Assembly (NCBI RefSeq): GCF_014653695.1
Contig: NZ_BNAR01000001.1
Span: 930,001 to 994,000 of the forward strand
From: Lentzea cavernae
Lineage (GTDB): Bacteria; Actinomycetota; Actinomycetes; Mycobacteriales; Pseudonocardiaceae
DNA: 64,000 bases
Direction of reading: 5' to 3'
This document shows, piece after piece, positions 8,369 to 17,091 of the stretch (within the stretch, counting starts at the first letter, position 1; every line of letters begins with the position of its first letter). Below the pieces are notes generated by a model that was given only the letters and a program-made list of their open reading frames with translations, was not told the origin of the DNA and searched no databases. The translations under genes were made by a program, and so were the position numbers.

Positions 8369-8386
8369 TGGGAGAGCGCTCTCCCA
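8369..8386 (+). promoter_or_regulatory. LacI-type operator, site 2
   Basis: TGGGAGAGCGCTCTCCCA is a perfect 18-bp palindrome, 32 nt before the TTG start of the DUF1996 gene. A TTGACA box lies upstream at 8336-8341 but no good -10 follows it. Confidence 0.8.
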
Positions 8387-8418
8387 GCCGGTTTCCCCAC
8401 GTCGGCAGGAGGACACAG

Positions 8419-9327
8419 TTGTCCCGAAAACTCAGCGCGCTGGCCGTCGCGGCCAGCCTCGTAGCGGCGGTGCTCGCGGTGGTGACGAGCTCGGCGCAGG
8501 CCGATGACTACGTGAGCCACCACGAGTTCCAGGCGAACTGCGCGTTCACCGCGGACCGCCCGGACGACCCGATCGTCTTCCCCGGCCTGCCCGGCGCGTC
8601 ACACCTGCACACCTTCATCGGCAACCACTCCACCAACGCGAGCAGCACCAACGACTCGCTCGGGCGGGCCACCACGAACTGCGTCACGCCCGACGACAAG
8701 TCGGCGTACTGGTTCCCGTCCGTGCTCAACGGAGACCAGGTCGTGCGGCCGGACGGCAACCAGGTCGTCTACTACAAGTCCGGCATCCTGCGGTACCAGG
8801 ACGTCGTGCCATTCCCGCCGGGCATGCGGTTCGTGGTCGGCAGTCCCACGGCGACGCAGGACGAGTTCCGCACCTCCCCCGGCGCCATCGAGGGCTGGGA
8901 GTGCGGCGACAGCTACAAGAACTGGGACATCCCCACCTGGTGCATGCCCGGCAGCCAGCTCACGGTCCGCTTCCAGGCGCCGAGCTGCTGGAACGGCCGT
9001 GACCTCGACTCGGCGGACCACAAGTCGCACATGGCCTACCCGGACCGCGCTTCCCTCGTCTGCCCGCCGTCGCACCCGGTCGCGGTGCCGATGATCGAGT
9101 TCAAGATGGCGTTCCCGGTGTCCGGTGACATGTCCCGCGTACGGCTCTCCAGCGGACGCGGCTACACCTGGCACTACGACTTCATGAACGCCTGGGACGC
9201 ACCCACCCAGGCCGCGCTCGTGAGGCACTGCGTCAACGGCGGGCTGCAGTGCGACCCGCGCGGGTACGACCAGTACAAGCCGCACCGAGGAGCCGCGCTC
9301 GGACCGGACTACCGGTTGCCGCGGTGA
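8419..9327 (+). CDS. Secreted DUF1996 protein
   Basis: Encodes 302 aa. The TTG start at 8419 has AGGAGG 6 nt upstream and begins a clear Sec signal peptide (MSRKLSALAVAASLVAAVLA, cleaved near SAQA-DD). The mature protein is a complete DUF1996 domain, with the N-terminal HHEFQANC, the PGLPGASHLHTFIGN histidine motif and several paired cysteines. The family occurs in fungi and actinobacteria and has no established activity; conserved His/Asp suggest a metal site. A LacI-type operator ties it to the polysaccharide locus. The longer open frame upstream was rejected because it is non-coding in character. Confidence 0.85.
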   Translation: MSRKLSALAVAASLVAAVLAVVTSSAQADDYVSHHEFQANCAFTADRPDDPIVFPGLPGASHLHTFIGNHSTNASSTNDSLGRATTNCVTPDDKSAYWFPSVLNGDQVVRPDGNQVVYYKSGILRYQDVVPFPPGMRFVVGSPTATQDEFRTSPGAIEGWECGDSYKNWDIPTWCMPGSQLTVRFQAPSCWNGRDLDSADHKSHMAYPDRASLVCPPSHPVAVPMIEFKMAFPVSGDMSRVRLSSGRGYTWHYDFMNAWDAPTQAALVRHCVNGGLQCDPRGYDQYKPHRGAALGPDYRLPR

Positions 9328-9340
9328 AGTAGCTCTCCCG

Positions 9341-9372
9341 CACCCCGGGGCGCGTCCGCACGCTCCGGGGTG
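9341..9372. terminator. Bidirectional terminator hairpin
   Basis: CACCCCGG and CCGGGGTG arms (8 bp) enclose a GC-rich 16-nt loop between the convergent DUF1996 gene (stop 9327) and the sensor gene (stop 9377). Confidence 0.55.
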
Positions 9373-9376
9373 TTCG

Positions 9377-10120
9377 TCATGCCGGCGCGGACAACGTCGT
9401 CCCCTCGACGAACTCGCACTCCAGCAGCACTTGGGACTGCTTCTGCGGCAGCCGTGCCAGCAGGTGCACGGCCCGCCGTCCCGTCTCCCACCTCGGCACC
9501 CGCAGCCCGGTGAGACCCAGCAGGTCCTGTTCGGACAGGTCGAGTGCCAGCACGGACAGATCGCCCGGCACTGTCAGGTTGCGGCGGCGGGCGGCCCGGA
9601 CGAGTGCCGCCGCGTCGTCGGAGTGTTCCGCGATCACGGCCGTCACGCCGATGCGCAGCAACTGGTCGAGCCAGACCGCGGGCGCGTGCAGCCCGTGCAC
9701 GCCCAGAGCCGCTGTGGCGTCCTGGAACCCGTGCAGGCGCTCGATCGACGTGACACCACTCGGCAGTCCGATGTAGACGATCTGACGATGGCCGAAAGCC
9801 GCGAGGCGCGCGACGAGATCGCGCACACCCGCGGCGTGGTCGACGTCCACGTAAGGGACCTGTCTGACCGTGCTGTCCCGTCTGCCGATCGACACGAACG
9901 GGATCGCGTGATCTGCCAGGCAGGTCAGGTCGCGCTCGTCGGCGGTGCGGTCGAGCAGGACGCAGCCGCTGAGGGCCACGTCCTGGGTGTCGACGAAGTC
10001 GAGATCGGCGCACAGGAGCAGGCCGTTGCCCGTCCTGTGCACCGCGTGCCCGATGCCCGCCAGAGCGGGCGTGCTCTCACCGGGAAGGGTGTCCCGGGAG
10101 AGCACGCCGATCAGACTCAC
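9377..10120 (-). CDS. LacI-type ligand-binding domain protein without HTH
   Basis: Encodes 247 aa. From the first residues (VSLIGVLSRDT) it matches the sugar-binding half of LacI/GalR regulators, including YVDVDHAAGVRDLVARLAAFGH and the C-terminal LTVPGDLSVLALD/ETGRRAVHLL elements. No helix-turn-helix or hinge precedes it. The GTG at 10120 overlaps the TGA of the upstream beta-helix gene by 4 bp (GTGA), so it is translationally coupled to a secreted protein. There is no signal peptide, so it should be cytoplasmic. It may be a sugar sensor, a partner of the LacI at 12422, or a decayed regulator, although the frame is fully intact. Confidence 0.75.
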   Translation of the reverse strand: MSLIGVLSRDTLPGESTPALAGIGHAVHRTGNGLLLCADLDFVDTQDVALSGCVLLDRTADERDLTCLADHAIPFVSIGRRDSTVRQVPYVDVDHAAGVRDLVARLAAFGHRQIVYIGLPSGVTSIERLHGFQDATAALGVHGLHAPAVWLDQLLRIGVTAVIAEHSDDAAALVRAARRRNLTVPGDLSVLALDLSEQDLLGLTGLRVPRWETGRRAVHLLARLPQKQSQVLLECEFVEGTTLSAPA

Positions 10121-12312
10121 GGATAGTTCACCAGGTAACGGACCTGGTTGGCGGTGTTCGCGACGCCACCGACGCCGTTGATGACGTTGGCGATCGTGCC
10201 CACCCCGCCGAGCGAGACGGTGACCAGGTGCCGGAACCGCACACCCGACCGGTTCGGTGCCTCGAAGCCGTTGTCCGTCACGATGCTCGGATCGGCCTGG
10301 TTGAAGGCGTAGACGCCAACGCCGAACGCGTCGTGTGTGGTGACGTTGTCGGCGACCTTGTAGCCGGCCCAGCCCCGCTTGGAGCCGTTCATCCACGCGG
10401 CCTGGTTGGGCGGGTCGTACGGCAGCTCGTTCTGATACAGGTACACGCGGCCGCCGTTGCCGTTCCAGATCAGGTTGTGCTGCTGGTAGTGCTCCACGAA
10501 CAACCCGTACGCGATCACGTTGTCGCCGTTGACGACGACACCGTTCTGCCCGGGGTTGGCCGTCCAGCTCACACCCTCACCGTGATCCGCGCGCCACACC
10601 CAGGTGTGGTCGATGATCGTGTTGCGGCTGTTCACCCGCATGCTGACAGTCGCCTTGCCTGCCTGCGACCCACCCACCCGCAGGTACACGTCGTGCAACG
10701 ACGTGGGGTTGGAGGCGTGCGAGTTCGCGGTCGAGTCACCGATCTCCAGCAACACCGGCGAGTTCTGCACACCGGCGTCGACCAGGAACCCGGCCAGCTT
10801 CACACCGTCCACATCGGACGTCGTCAACGCGGCTTTACCTGTGGTCGGCGTCAACGTCGCCAGACCCAGACCGAGGACCACGGTGTTCGGCCTCGTGACC
10901 CTGATGGTGTCGTCGAGCTGGTGAATGCCCGGCGTGAGCAGTAGGTGCTTGCCCTGCTGCAGAGCAGCGTTGATCGTGGCGGCGGGAGTGCCCGGCTTCA
11001 CGATGAAGAAGTCCGCCAAAGACACCGACGAACCCGGATTGCCGTTCTCCCAGCTCGTACCCCGCGAGTTCTGCCGCAGCGCCGGGATGAACACCCGGTA
11101 CTCACCGGAGTTGTCGAAGTACAGGTACGGCTTCTCCCGCGTCACCGGCGACGTGTCGACGGTCGTGTGCGACGGGTTCGGGAAGTTGTCCACGGGGGCG
11201 CCCTGCGTGCCGGCGAACACCATGTTCCACACCGACCCCGACCAGCCGTTCACGAGGTTGCTGTTGCGCGTGAGGAACTGCTGCTGCGACCCGGAGATCA
11301 CCGTTCCGTCGATCTTGCTGTCGACGATCAACCCGCCACTGGCCCAGCCGTCGTAGCCGTTCCACAGATGCGCCTGACCACGCAGGTGCATCCGCCGGTA
11401 CGCCGTCGCCTGCGACACCGCCCACCGCTCGATCTGATTCGCCGGCAACGTCACCGACAAGTTCTCCGCACCACGCCAGAAGTTCTGCGTCGCATTACCC
11501 AGGTTGTTCGGGTCATTGCCCTGCTGCAACCAATCCGCCTCAACACGGATGTGCCCGTTGATGTTCACGTCGTCCGGGTACAGACCCAGACCCGCGACCT
11601 GGGTGTAGAAGCGCAGGTTCACGTCCGCGTTGTAGCTGCCCGGCTTGAACAGCACAGCGTGGCGCTGCGGCCCGAACTGGTTCGTCTTCATCTGCGCCGA
11701 GATTGAATCCAACCTCGACTGCATCTCCGACTGCGACGACCCCGGACCATATACGTACACGTTCGGCCCGAAATCCGGATTACGCGGATCAGTCGGCGTC
11801 ACACCCGGCGTGTCAGGAGTGGTCGCGTAAACACCCAGCTCCCACAACGAATAGCCGTAACCGGTGCCCCTTTGCGTGCCGAGCACGCGGAGGTAGCGAC
11901 CCGTCCCGGAGACGTCGAGGGACTGCGTGCCGCCCGTGCTCGTGGTGGTCGAGTAGACGTCCCGCCACGAGTTCGCGGCGGCCGTGTCCGACACCTGGAC
12001 CTGGAAAGCCTTGCCGTACGCGCCCTCCCACGCCAGGGAGACACGACAGACCTGCTGACTGGACCCCAGATCCACCTGCAACCACTGCGGATCCGAGAAC
12101 TGCGACGACCAGCGGCTGCCGGCGTTGCCGTCCACGGCAGCGGAAGCAGGGGTCCCACCGTTCTCCGTCGACGACGCGGTGGCGGGACGGTTGAGAGCGA
12201 CGTTGGAGGTACCGCACGCGGCGGCACCGGCTTGGGAGGTGATGCTGACGGTTGTCACGAGGCACAGGGCGGTGGCCGCTAGCGCGGCCGCCCTGGTCAG
12301 GGGAGAGCTCAT
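10117..12312 (-). CDS. Secreted F5/8C plus beta-helix protein (GH55/pectin-lyase-like)
   Basis: Encodes 731 aa. The signal peptide is about 1-32 (ending AGAA). An F5/8 type C (CBM32-like) domain (about 38-170) is close to the domains of the GH2-like enzyme. A long right-handed parallel beta-helix follows, recognisable from repeated short strands and Asn/Gly turns (HAVLFKPGSYN, NTIIDHTWVWRADHGEGVSW). Family context suggests a polysaccharide lyase or GH55-like glucanase; catalytic residues cannot be assigned by eye. ATG 12312 starts the signal peptide. A LacI-type operator lies 62 nt upstream, and the HTH-less sensor is coupled downstream. Confidence 0.75.
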   Translation of the reverse strand: MSSPLTRAAALAATALCLVTTVSITSQAGAAACGTSNVALNRPATASSTENGGTPASAAVDGNAGSRWSSQFSDPQWLQVDLGSSQQVCRVSLAWEGAYGKAFQVQVSDTAAANSWRDVYSTTTSTGGTQSLDVSGTGRYLRVLGTQRGTGYGYSLWELGVYATTPDTPGVTPTDPRNPDFGPNVYVYGPGSSQSEMQSRLDSISAQMKTNQFGPQRHAVLFKPGSYNADVNLRFYTQVAGLGLYPDDVNINGHIRVEADWLQQGNDPNNLGNATQNFWRGAENLSVTLPANQIERWAVSQATAYRRMHLRGQAHLWNGYDGWASGGLIVDSKIDGTVISGSQQQFLTRNSNLVNGWSGSVWNMVFAGTQGAPVDNFPNPSHTTVDTSPVTREKPYLYFDNSGEYRVFIPALRQNSRGTSWENGNPGSSVSLADFFIVKPGTPAATINAALQQGKHLLLTPGIHQLDDTIRVTRPNTVVLGLGLATLTPTTGKAALTTSDVDGVKLAGFLVDAGVQNSPVLLEIGDSTANSHASNPTSLHDVYLRVGGSQAGKATVSMRVNSRNTIIDHTWVWRADHGEGVSWTANPGQNGVVVNGDNVIAYGLFVEHYQQHNLIWNGNGGRVYLYQNELPYDPPNQAAWMNGSKRGWAGYKVADNVTTHDAFGVGVYAFNQADPSIVTDNGFEAPNRSGVRFRHLVTVSLGGVGTIANVINGVGGVANTANQVRYLVNYP

Positions 12313-12373
12313 GATCCTGCCTGACACCTTGGGGCGCGTGAGCCCAGACGGTGACGTCCGTGGCACCGGACGT

Positions 12374-12391
12374 CGGGAGAGCGCTCTCCCG
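12374..12391 (-). promoter_or_regulatory. LacI-type operator, site 3
   Basis: CGGGAGAGCGCTCTCCCG is a perfect 18-bp palindrome, 62 nt upstream of the beta-helix gene and 31 nt from the end of the LacI gene. Confidence 0.8.
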
Positions 12392-12421
12392 TAGGTTAAC
12401 CCGTGGTGTCGGGCAGGTCAA

Positions 12422-13429
12422 TCAAGCAGACGCGCGAATGACGAGTTCCGGTTCGAAGATGACCGAGATCGGCCGCTGTTCCGGGTCTTCGAGGCTCGTG
12501 ATCAGCACCTCGGCCATCTTCGCGGCCATGGCCTCGACCGGCTGGCGCACGGTGGTGAGCTGCGGGCGGCAGGCCAGCGCGGGCGCGCTGTCGTCGAACC
12601 CGACCACGGCCACGTCCTGCGGAACGCGCAAACCGTGCTCCAGCAACACGTCTACGGCGCCCTGCGCCATCAGGTCGTTCGCCGCGAACACCCCGTCCAC
12701 CTCGGGGTGCTCGACCAGCAGGCGCCCCATCGCGGCGTGCCCGCTGGCCGCGGTGAAGCCGCCCTCGGCCACGGGAACGTACGGGAAACCGTTGCGCGCC
12801 ATGGCATCGCGGAACCCGGTGAGCCGGTCCTGGCTGGCGAGCACGTCCAGCGGCCCCGAGATCGCGCCGACGGACGTGCAGCCGAGCTCGACGAGCCTCG
12901 CCGCGGCGAGCCTGCCGCCCGCCTGGTGGTCGAGGTCGACGTAGCTGACCGGCATGGGCCGGCCGGGCCGCGCGTACAGCACGGTGGGCACACCGGCGGC
13001 CAACAGCCTCTCGGGCAACGACTCGGCGGCGTGCGTGGTCACGAGCAGAGCGCCGTCCGCGCTCCCCTGCCGCAGGAACTCGACGACGTCGACCCTGGTC
13101 CGGTCGGTGTCCGCGAGCATGAGCACCGGGTGCACGCCGCGGGTGCGCAGGAAGTCGACGACACCGGCGGTGACCCGGCCGAAGAACGGGTCCACGAAGA
13201 CGTCGGACCCGCCACCGGCGCCGGAGATGACCAGCGCCACCGTGCCGGTGCGGCGGGTGACGAGCGAGCGGGCGGCGTGGTTGGGCGTGTACCCGGTCTG
13301 CTCGATCGCGTTGCGCACCGTCTCCTGGAGGTCCGGGTCGACGTTGCGCGTGCCGTTCACGACGCGGGAGACGGTCGCGCGGGACACGCCCGCGAGTCTC
13401 GCGACGTCCTCGAGCGTCGGGGTGGCCAT
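12422..13429 (-). CDS. LacI-family repressor of the polysaccharide locus
   Basis: Encodes 335 aa, full length. The N-terminal HTH TLEDVARLAGVSRATVSRVV (residues 4-23) and hinge helix are followed by a periplasmic-binding-protein-like sugar domain to the C-terminus (VVGFDDSAPALACRPQLTTV). Start ATG 13429 gives the standard family N-terminus; a GTG at 13441 would overlap the GH3 stop by 4 bp and is possible. It follows GH3 on the same strand and likely shares its transcript. The palindrome GAGAGCGCTCTC, found four times nearby, is of the LacI type and is its probable target. Confidence 0.9.
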   Translation of the reverse strand: MATPTLEDVARLAGVSRATVSRVVNGTRNVDPDLQETVRNAIEQTGYTPNHAARSLVTRRTGTVALVISGAGGGSDVFVDPFFGRVTAGVVDFLRTRGVHPVLMLADTDRTRVDVVEFLRQGSADGALLVTTHAAESLPERLLAAGVPTVLYARPGRPMPVSYVDLDHQAGGRLAAARLVELGCTSVGAISGPLDVLASQDRLTGFRDAMARNGFPYVPVAEGGFTAASGHAAMGRLLVEHPEVDGVFAANDLMAQGAVDVLLEHGLRVPQDVAVVGFDDSAPALACRPQLTTVRQPVEAMAAKMAEVLITSLEDPEQRPISVIFEPELVIRASA

Positions 13430-13437
13430 GATCCGCT

Positions 13438-15783
13438 TCACCACGGCAGAAGAGCGTTCTCCCGCTCGAGGCGCAGGGGTGTGTCGCCGGCGTTCGGGCC
13501 GGCCAGCACGGTGAACGCGCCAGGCTCGGCCACCCACTCCCCGGCCCAGTGGCTGATGGCCCGCCGGGGGATCCGCACCAGCGCCTCCACCTGCTCGCCA
13601 GGCCCGGCGGTGACGGTCGTGAAGCCCGCCAGCCACCGCGGCGGCCGCGCGACGGCGCTGTCCGGCCGGGACAGGTAGACCTGCACGACCTCGCGGCCGG
13701 GACGTTCCCCGGTGTTGCGCAGCCGGACCCTGACCACGTCGCGCTCGACCCGTGCTTCCTCGTAGTCCCAGGTGGTGTAGCCGAGTCCGTGGCCGAACCA
13801 GTACGCGGGCTCGGCCCCGCTCGCGGCCCACGCCCGGTAGCCGATGTCGAGCCCTTCCCGGTACGGCAGCGTTCCCGCGACCGGCAGGAAGTCCTTCACC
13901 GGCACGTCCGTCTCGCTGTCGGGCCAGGTGGTCGGCAGCCGCCCGCCGGGTTCGGAGTCGCCGAACAGCACGTCCGCGAGCCCGTTCCCGCCCTCCTGCC
14001 CCGGGAACCAGGCGAGCAGCACGGCGGCGGCCCGCTCGCGCCACGGCAGCAGCACCGGTCCGCCGGAGTTGACCACCACGACGGTGTTCGGGTTCGCCGC
14101 GCACACCGCCCCCACCAACGTGTCCTGCTCCCCCGGCAACGCCAGGGTGTGCCGGTCACGGCCTTCGCTCTCGATGGCGTCGGTGGTGCTGACCACGACC
14201 ACCGCGACGTCGCACTCCCGCGCCGCCCGCACCGCGGCGGCGAACTCGTCGCGCGCGGACGGCGGCGGGTCGGCGGCCAGCATCGACGCCATGCCGCTGT
14301 CCTCCCCCAGCTCACGACGGGCCACCAGCTCCACCTCGGCCCCCTCGGTGAGCGGCACCTCCACGACGTGGTGCGGCGGCCGGAGGTGCTTCACGGCGGG
14401 GTCGTCGGTGTCGAGGGGCTGCACGACGTCGAGCACCCGGACCCCGTCGACGTCCAGCGTCAGCCGCCCGTACCCGGCGACGGCCAGCCGCCACGGCCCC
14501 GTCCTCGTGACGCGCAGCCCGGTGCTGATCTCCAGGACCTCGGCACCGGGCACCTCCTCGGTCTCGAGGATGCGCCCGGTCAGGCGGTGCTCGCGGAACA
14601 GCACCGCGTCGTCCGCGCCGAGCACGCGCACCAGGACGGGCGCGTCCACCGGGGTCGGCCTGTCGTCGATGCGGACGCCGGGCGCGTGGACCACCTCGGT
14701 GCGCTCCGCGAGCGCGTCGAGCAGCGAGTTCTCAGCGGCCGGGTAGAGACCCGAACTGCCGCCACCCTGCACGCGCATCTCCGTGGCGCCCGGACCGATC
14801 ACCGCGATGCGCAGACCCGGTGCGAGGGGAAGGATTCCGTTGTTGCCGAGCAAGACCGCGCTCGCCGACACCGCCTCGCGCAGCAGGCTCTCGTCCGCCG
14901 CCGGAGGTGCGACCGCACCCGTCCCGTCCAGCGCCCCGACCCGCGCGGCCAGCCGCAGCAACCGGAGCACCTTGTCGTCGACCGCGGCCTCCGGCACCTC
15001 CCCCGCCTCGACCGCGGCGACCAGCCGGTCGCCCCACGGCCCCCACGGCCCCGGCATCGAGAGGTCCTGCCCGGACACGGCCGACGCGGTGGTCGACCGC
15101 ACCGCACCCCAGTCCGACACCACGAGCCCGTCGAACCCCCACTCGTCCTTCAGGGGACTGGTGAGCAGCGGGCTCTCCGACATCGAGTGGCCGTTCACCG
15201 CGTTGTAGGCCGACATCACCGCCCACGCGCCGGCCTCGACCGCCGCCTCGAACGGCGCCAGGTAGACCTCGCGCAGGGCGCGTTCTCCAACCTCGACGTC
15301 GTGCGTCAGGCGGTCGGTCTCGGTCTCGTTGGCGACGAAGTGCTTGGGCGTCGCCGCGACACCCCCGGCCTGCACACCGCGCACGTACGCGACCCCGAGC
15401 CGCGACGTGAGCAGCGGGTCCTCGGAGAAGCACTCGAAGTGGCGCCCGCCGTAGGGCGTGCGGTGCAGGTTCAGCACGGGCGCGAGCAGCACGTCCACGC
15501 CCTTGCGCCGTGCCTCGGCCGCCAGCAACCCGCCCAGCCTCCCGACGAGCTCCTCGTCCCACGTCGCACCGAGCGCCGACGGCGACGGCAGCGCCAGCGA
15601 CGTGCGGCGTTCGTCCCAGCCGGGACCGCGCACACCCGCCGGACCGTCGGAGAACGTCATCGCGCGCAGGCCGACCGCCGGTTCGGCGCAGCTCTGCCAG
15701 ACCGATCCCCCCGCCAGCAGCCGCACCTTGGCGGGCAGGTCGAGCTTGCCGACCAGGCGGGCCAGCTCGTGGTCGTCGTGCAC
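13438..15783 (-). CDS. GH3 beta-glucosidase-type hydrolase, cytoplasmic
   Basis: Encodes 781 aa. The GH3 N-terminal barrel includes KHFVANETETDR and the nucleophile Asp224 in LVVSDWGA. An alpha/beta sandwich follows with a PA14-like insert around residues 400-480, and a C-terminal fibronectin-III-like domain (RPGREVVQVYLS). There is no signal peptide, so it should cleave imported oligosaccharides. The GTG start at 15783 has AAGGAGG 7 nt upstream. The LacI gene follows within 10 nt of its stop. A LacI-type operator abuts the ribosome site. Substrate probably beta-gluco- or beta-xylo-oligosaccharide. Confidence 0.9.
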   Translation of the reverse strand: MHDDHELARLVGKLDLPAKVRLLAGGSVWQSCAEPAVGLRAMTFSDGPAGVRGPGWDERRTSLALPSPSALGATWDEELVGRLGGLLAAEARRKGVDVLLAPVLNLHRTPYGGRHFECFSEDPLLTSRLGVAYVRGVQAGGVAATPKHFVANETETDRLTHDVEVGERALREVYLAPFEAAVEAGAWAVMSAYNAVNGHSMSESPLLTSPLKDEWGFDGLVVSDWGAVRSTTASAVSGQDLSMPGPWGPWGDRLVAAVEAGEVPEAAVDDKVLRLLRLAARVGALDGTGAVAPPAADESLLREAVSASAVLLGNNGILPLAPGLRIAVIGPGATEMRVQGGGSSGLYPAAENSLLDALAERTEVVHAPGVRIDDRPTPVDAPVLVRVLGADDAVLFREHRLTGRILETEEVPGAEVLEISTGLRVTRTGPWRLAVAGYGRLTLDVDGVRVLDVVQPLDTDDPAVKHLRPPHHVVEVPLTEGAEVELVARRELGEDSGMASMLAADPPPSARDEFAAAVRAARECDVAVVVVSTTDAIESEGRDRHTLALPGEQDTLVGAVCAANPNTVVVVNSGGPVLLPWRERAAAVLLAWFPGQEGGNGLADVLFGDSEPGGRLPTTWPDSETDVPVKDFLPVAGTLPYREGLDIGYRAWAASGAEPAYWFGHGLGYTTWDYEEARVERDVVRVRLRNTGERPGREVVQVYLSRPDSAVARPPRWLAGFTTVTAGPGEQVEALVRIPRRAISHWAGEWVAEPGAFTVLAGPNAGDTPLRLERENALLPW
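13448..13463 (-). promoter_or_regulatory. Degenerate operator inside the GH3 3' end
   Basis: On the minus strand GGGAGAACGCTCTTCT matches 13 of 16 positions of the locus palindrome GGGAGAGCGCTCTCCC, 19 nt before the LacI start. It lies in codons for the last residues of GH3 (ENALLPW), so it could equally be chance or an autoregulatory site. Confidence 0.3.
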
Positions 15784-15795
15784 CGGGAAACCTCC

Positions 15796-15813
15796 TTGGA
15801 GAGCGCTCTCCAA
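15796..15813 (-). promoter_or_regulatory. LacI-type operator, site 4
   Basis: TTGGAGAGCGCTCTCCAA is a perfect 18-bp palindrome. It overlaps the first two bases of the AAGGAGG ribosome site of the GH3 gene and so lies in its leader or at the transcription start. Confidence 0.8.
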
Positions 15814-15882
15814 AGACTCGGGGTGCGGAGCGCCGCTGTCAATGCGTCGGAAGGCGTCTTCTCGACCTGAGAGCCACGTCCC

Positions 15883-17091
15883 TCAGCCGGGGATCCGCAC
15901 CGAACGCGGGTCCGCCCCCGTCTCCAGCAACGCCGCCACCGGCAGCGTCGCCGCCCCGACCGCCACCGCGTCCGGCCCCGTCCGGCCCAGCTCGATCCGC
16001 ACCTGACCGTACGGATGGCGCAACGCGTGCTCGGCCGTCGCGGCGATGATCCCGTCCAACCTCCGGGCACCCAGCGCGAGACCAGCCCACCCACCGAGCA
16101 CGACGCGCTCCGGGTTGAACAGGTTCACGAGGTTGGCGATCCCGGCCCCCAGGTACCCCACGGACTCCTCCACCACCCGACGGGCAACAGCCGACCGCGA
16201 CGACAGCAACTCCTCCAGCGCGGACTGCTGATCGACGGGAGGATCGTTGTGGCGCAACGCCTCCCGGTACCGGCCGAGCATCGCCTCCGCCCCCGCGTAC
16301 GCCTCGAGGCAGCCGCGCACCCCGCACCGGCAGCGCCGCCCGCCGTAGACGATCGTGGTGTGGCCCCACTCCCCCGCGTTGCTGGTCGCGCCCCTGTGCA
16401 CCACCCCGTCGGTCACCACCGCCACGCCGACGCCCGAGCCGACCAGCACGATCACCGCGTGACCGGCCCCGCGGCCGGCGCCGAACCACATCTCGGCCTG
16501 CCCCTGGGTCTTCGCGCCGTTCTCCACGAACAGGCGCGGCTCCACGCCGGCGGCGCGGATCATCTTCTCGAGCGGGACGGCGTCCCAGCCGATGGTCTGC
16601 GCGTGGACGACCGCGGACGTTCCGCGTTCGACCGTGCCGGGGACGCCCACACCGACGCCGAGCACCGAGGACGTCTCGACGCCCGCCTCCGCCAGGACCG
16701 AGCCGACGCCCGACGCGATCAGATCGCTGACGGCGCCGGGCTCCACCTCGACCAGCGGCAGATCCACTGTGGACAGACGCGTCATCGCGAGGTCGAAGAG
16801 CTCGACCTTGATCCCCGTCTCACCGACGTCGACCCCGATGACGTGCCCGAACGCGGGGTTGACCCGCAGCAGGACCCGCGGCCTGCCGCCGTCGGACTCG
16901 ACCGAGCCGGCCTCCACCAACAGGCCCTCGTCGAGCAGTTCGCCGGTGATCGTGCTGGCGGTCGCGGCGCTCAGCCCGGTGCTCGCGCTGAGCTGCAGAC
17001 GGCTCAGCGGCCCGTCGAGGAAGAGCGCCGTCAAGAGCACAGATCGGTTCTGCCTGCGGAGGTCCCGGACGGTCGCCCGTGTACGCACCAT
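15883..17091 (-). CDS. ROK-family transcriptional repressor
   Basis: Encodes 402 aa. An N-terminal winged HTH (RLQLSASTGLSAATASTITGEL, about 30-51) is joined to a ROK sugar-kinase fold. The ROK zinc motif CRCGVRGCLE and the GEWGHT motif are present. The kinase catalytic Asp position, usually NDAN, reads ENGAKT, so it should bind sugar without phosphorylating it, as NagC/XylR-type repressors do. It is divergent from the ABC importer operon and probably controls it. A weak TTAG-N7-CTAA repeat lies at 17103-17117. Confidence 0.85.
   Translation of the reverse strand: MVRTRATVRDLRRQNRSVLLTALFLDGPLSRLQLSASTGLSAATASTITGELLDEGLLVEAGSVESDGGRPRVLLRVNPAFGHVIGVDVGETGIKVELFDLAMTRLSTVDLPLVEVEPGAVSDLIASGVGSVLAEAGVETSSVLGVGVGVPGTVERGTSAVVHAQTIGWDAVPLEKMIRAAGVEPRLFVENGAKTQGQAEMWFGAGRGAGHAVIVLVGSGVGVAVVTDGVVHRGATSNAGEWGHTTIVYGGRRCRCGVRGCLEAYAGAEAMLGRYREALRHNDPPVDQQSALEELLSSRSAVARRVVEESVGYLGAGIANLVNLFNPERVVLGGWAGLALGARRLDGIIAATAEHALRHPYGQVRIELGRTGPDAVAVGAATLPVAALLETGADPRSVRIPG

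Noticed and set aside
8336..8370. Plus-strand promoter for DUF1996 from TTGACA at 8336
   Set aside because: No acceptable -10 box occurs 16-19 nt downstream, so only the operator is annotated.
7798..8418. Upstream extension of the DUF1996 gene in the same frame
   Set aside because: The signal peptide and AGGAGG site place the start at TTG 8419; the extension runs antisense to the glycosidase.
13549..15870. Long plus-strand frame opposite GH3
   Set aside because: Antisense shadow of an intact GH3 with catalytic Asp; composition rich in Arg/His/Gln.
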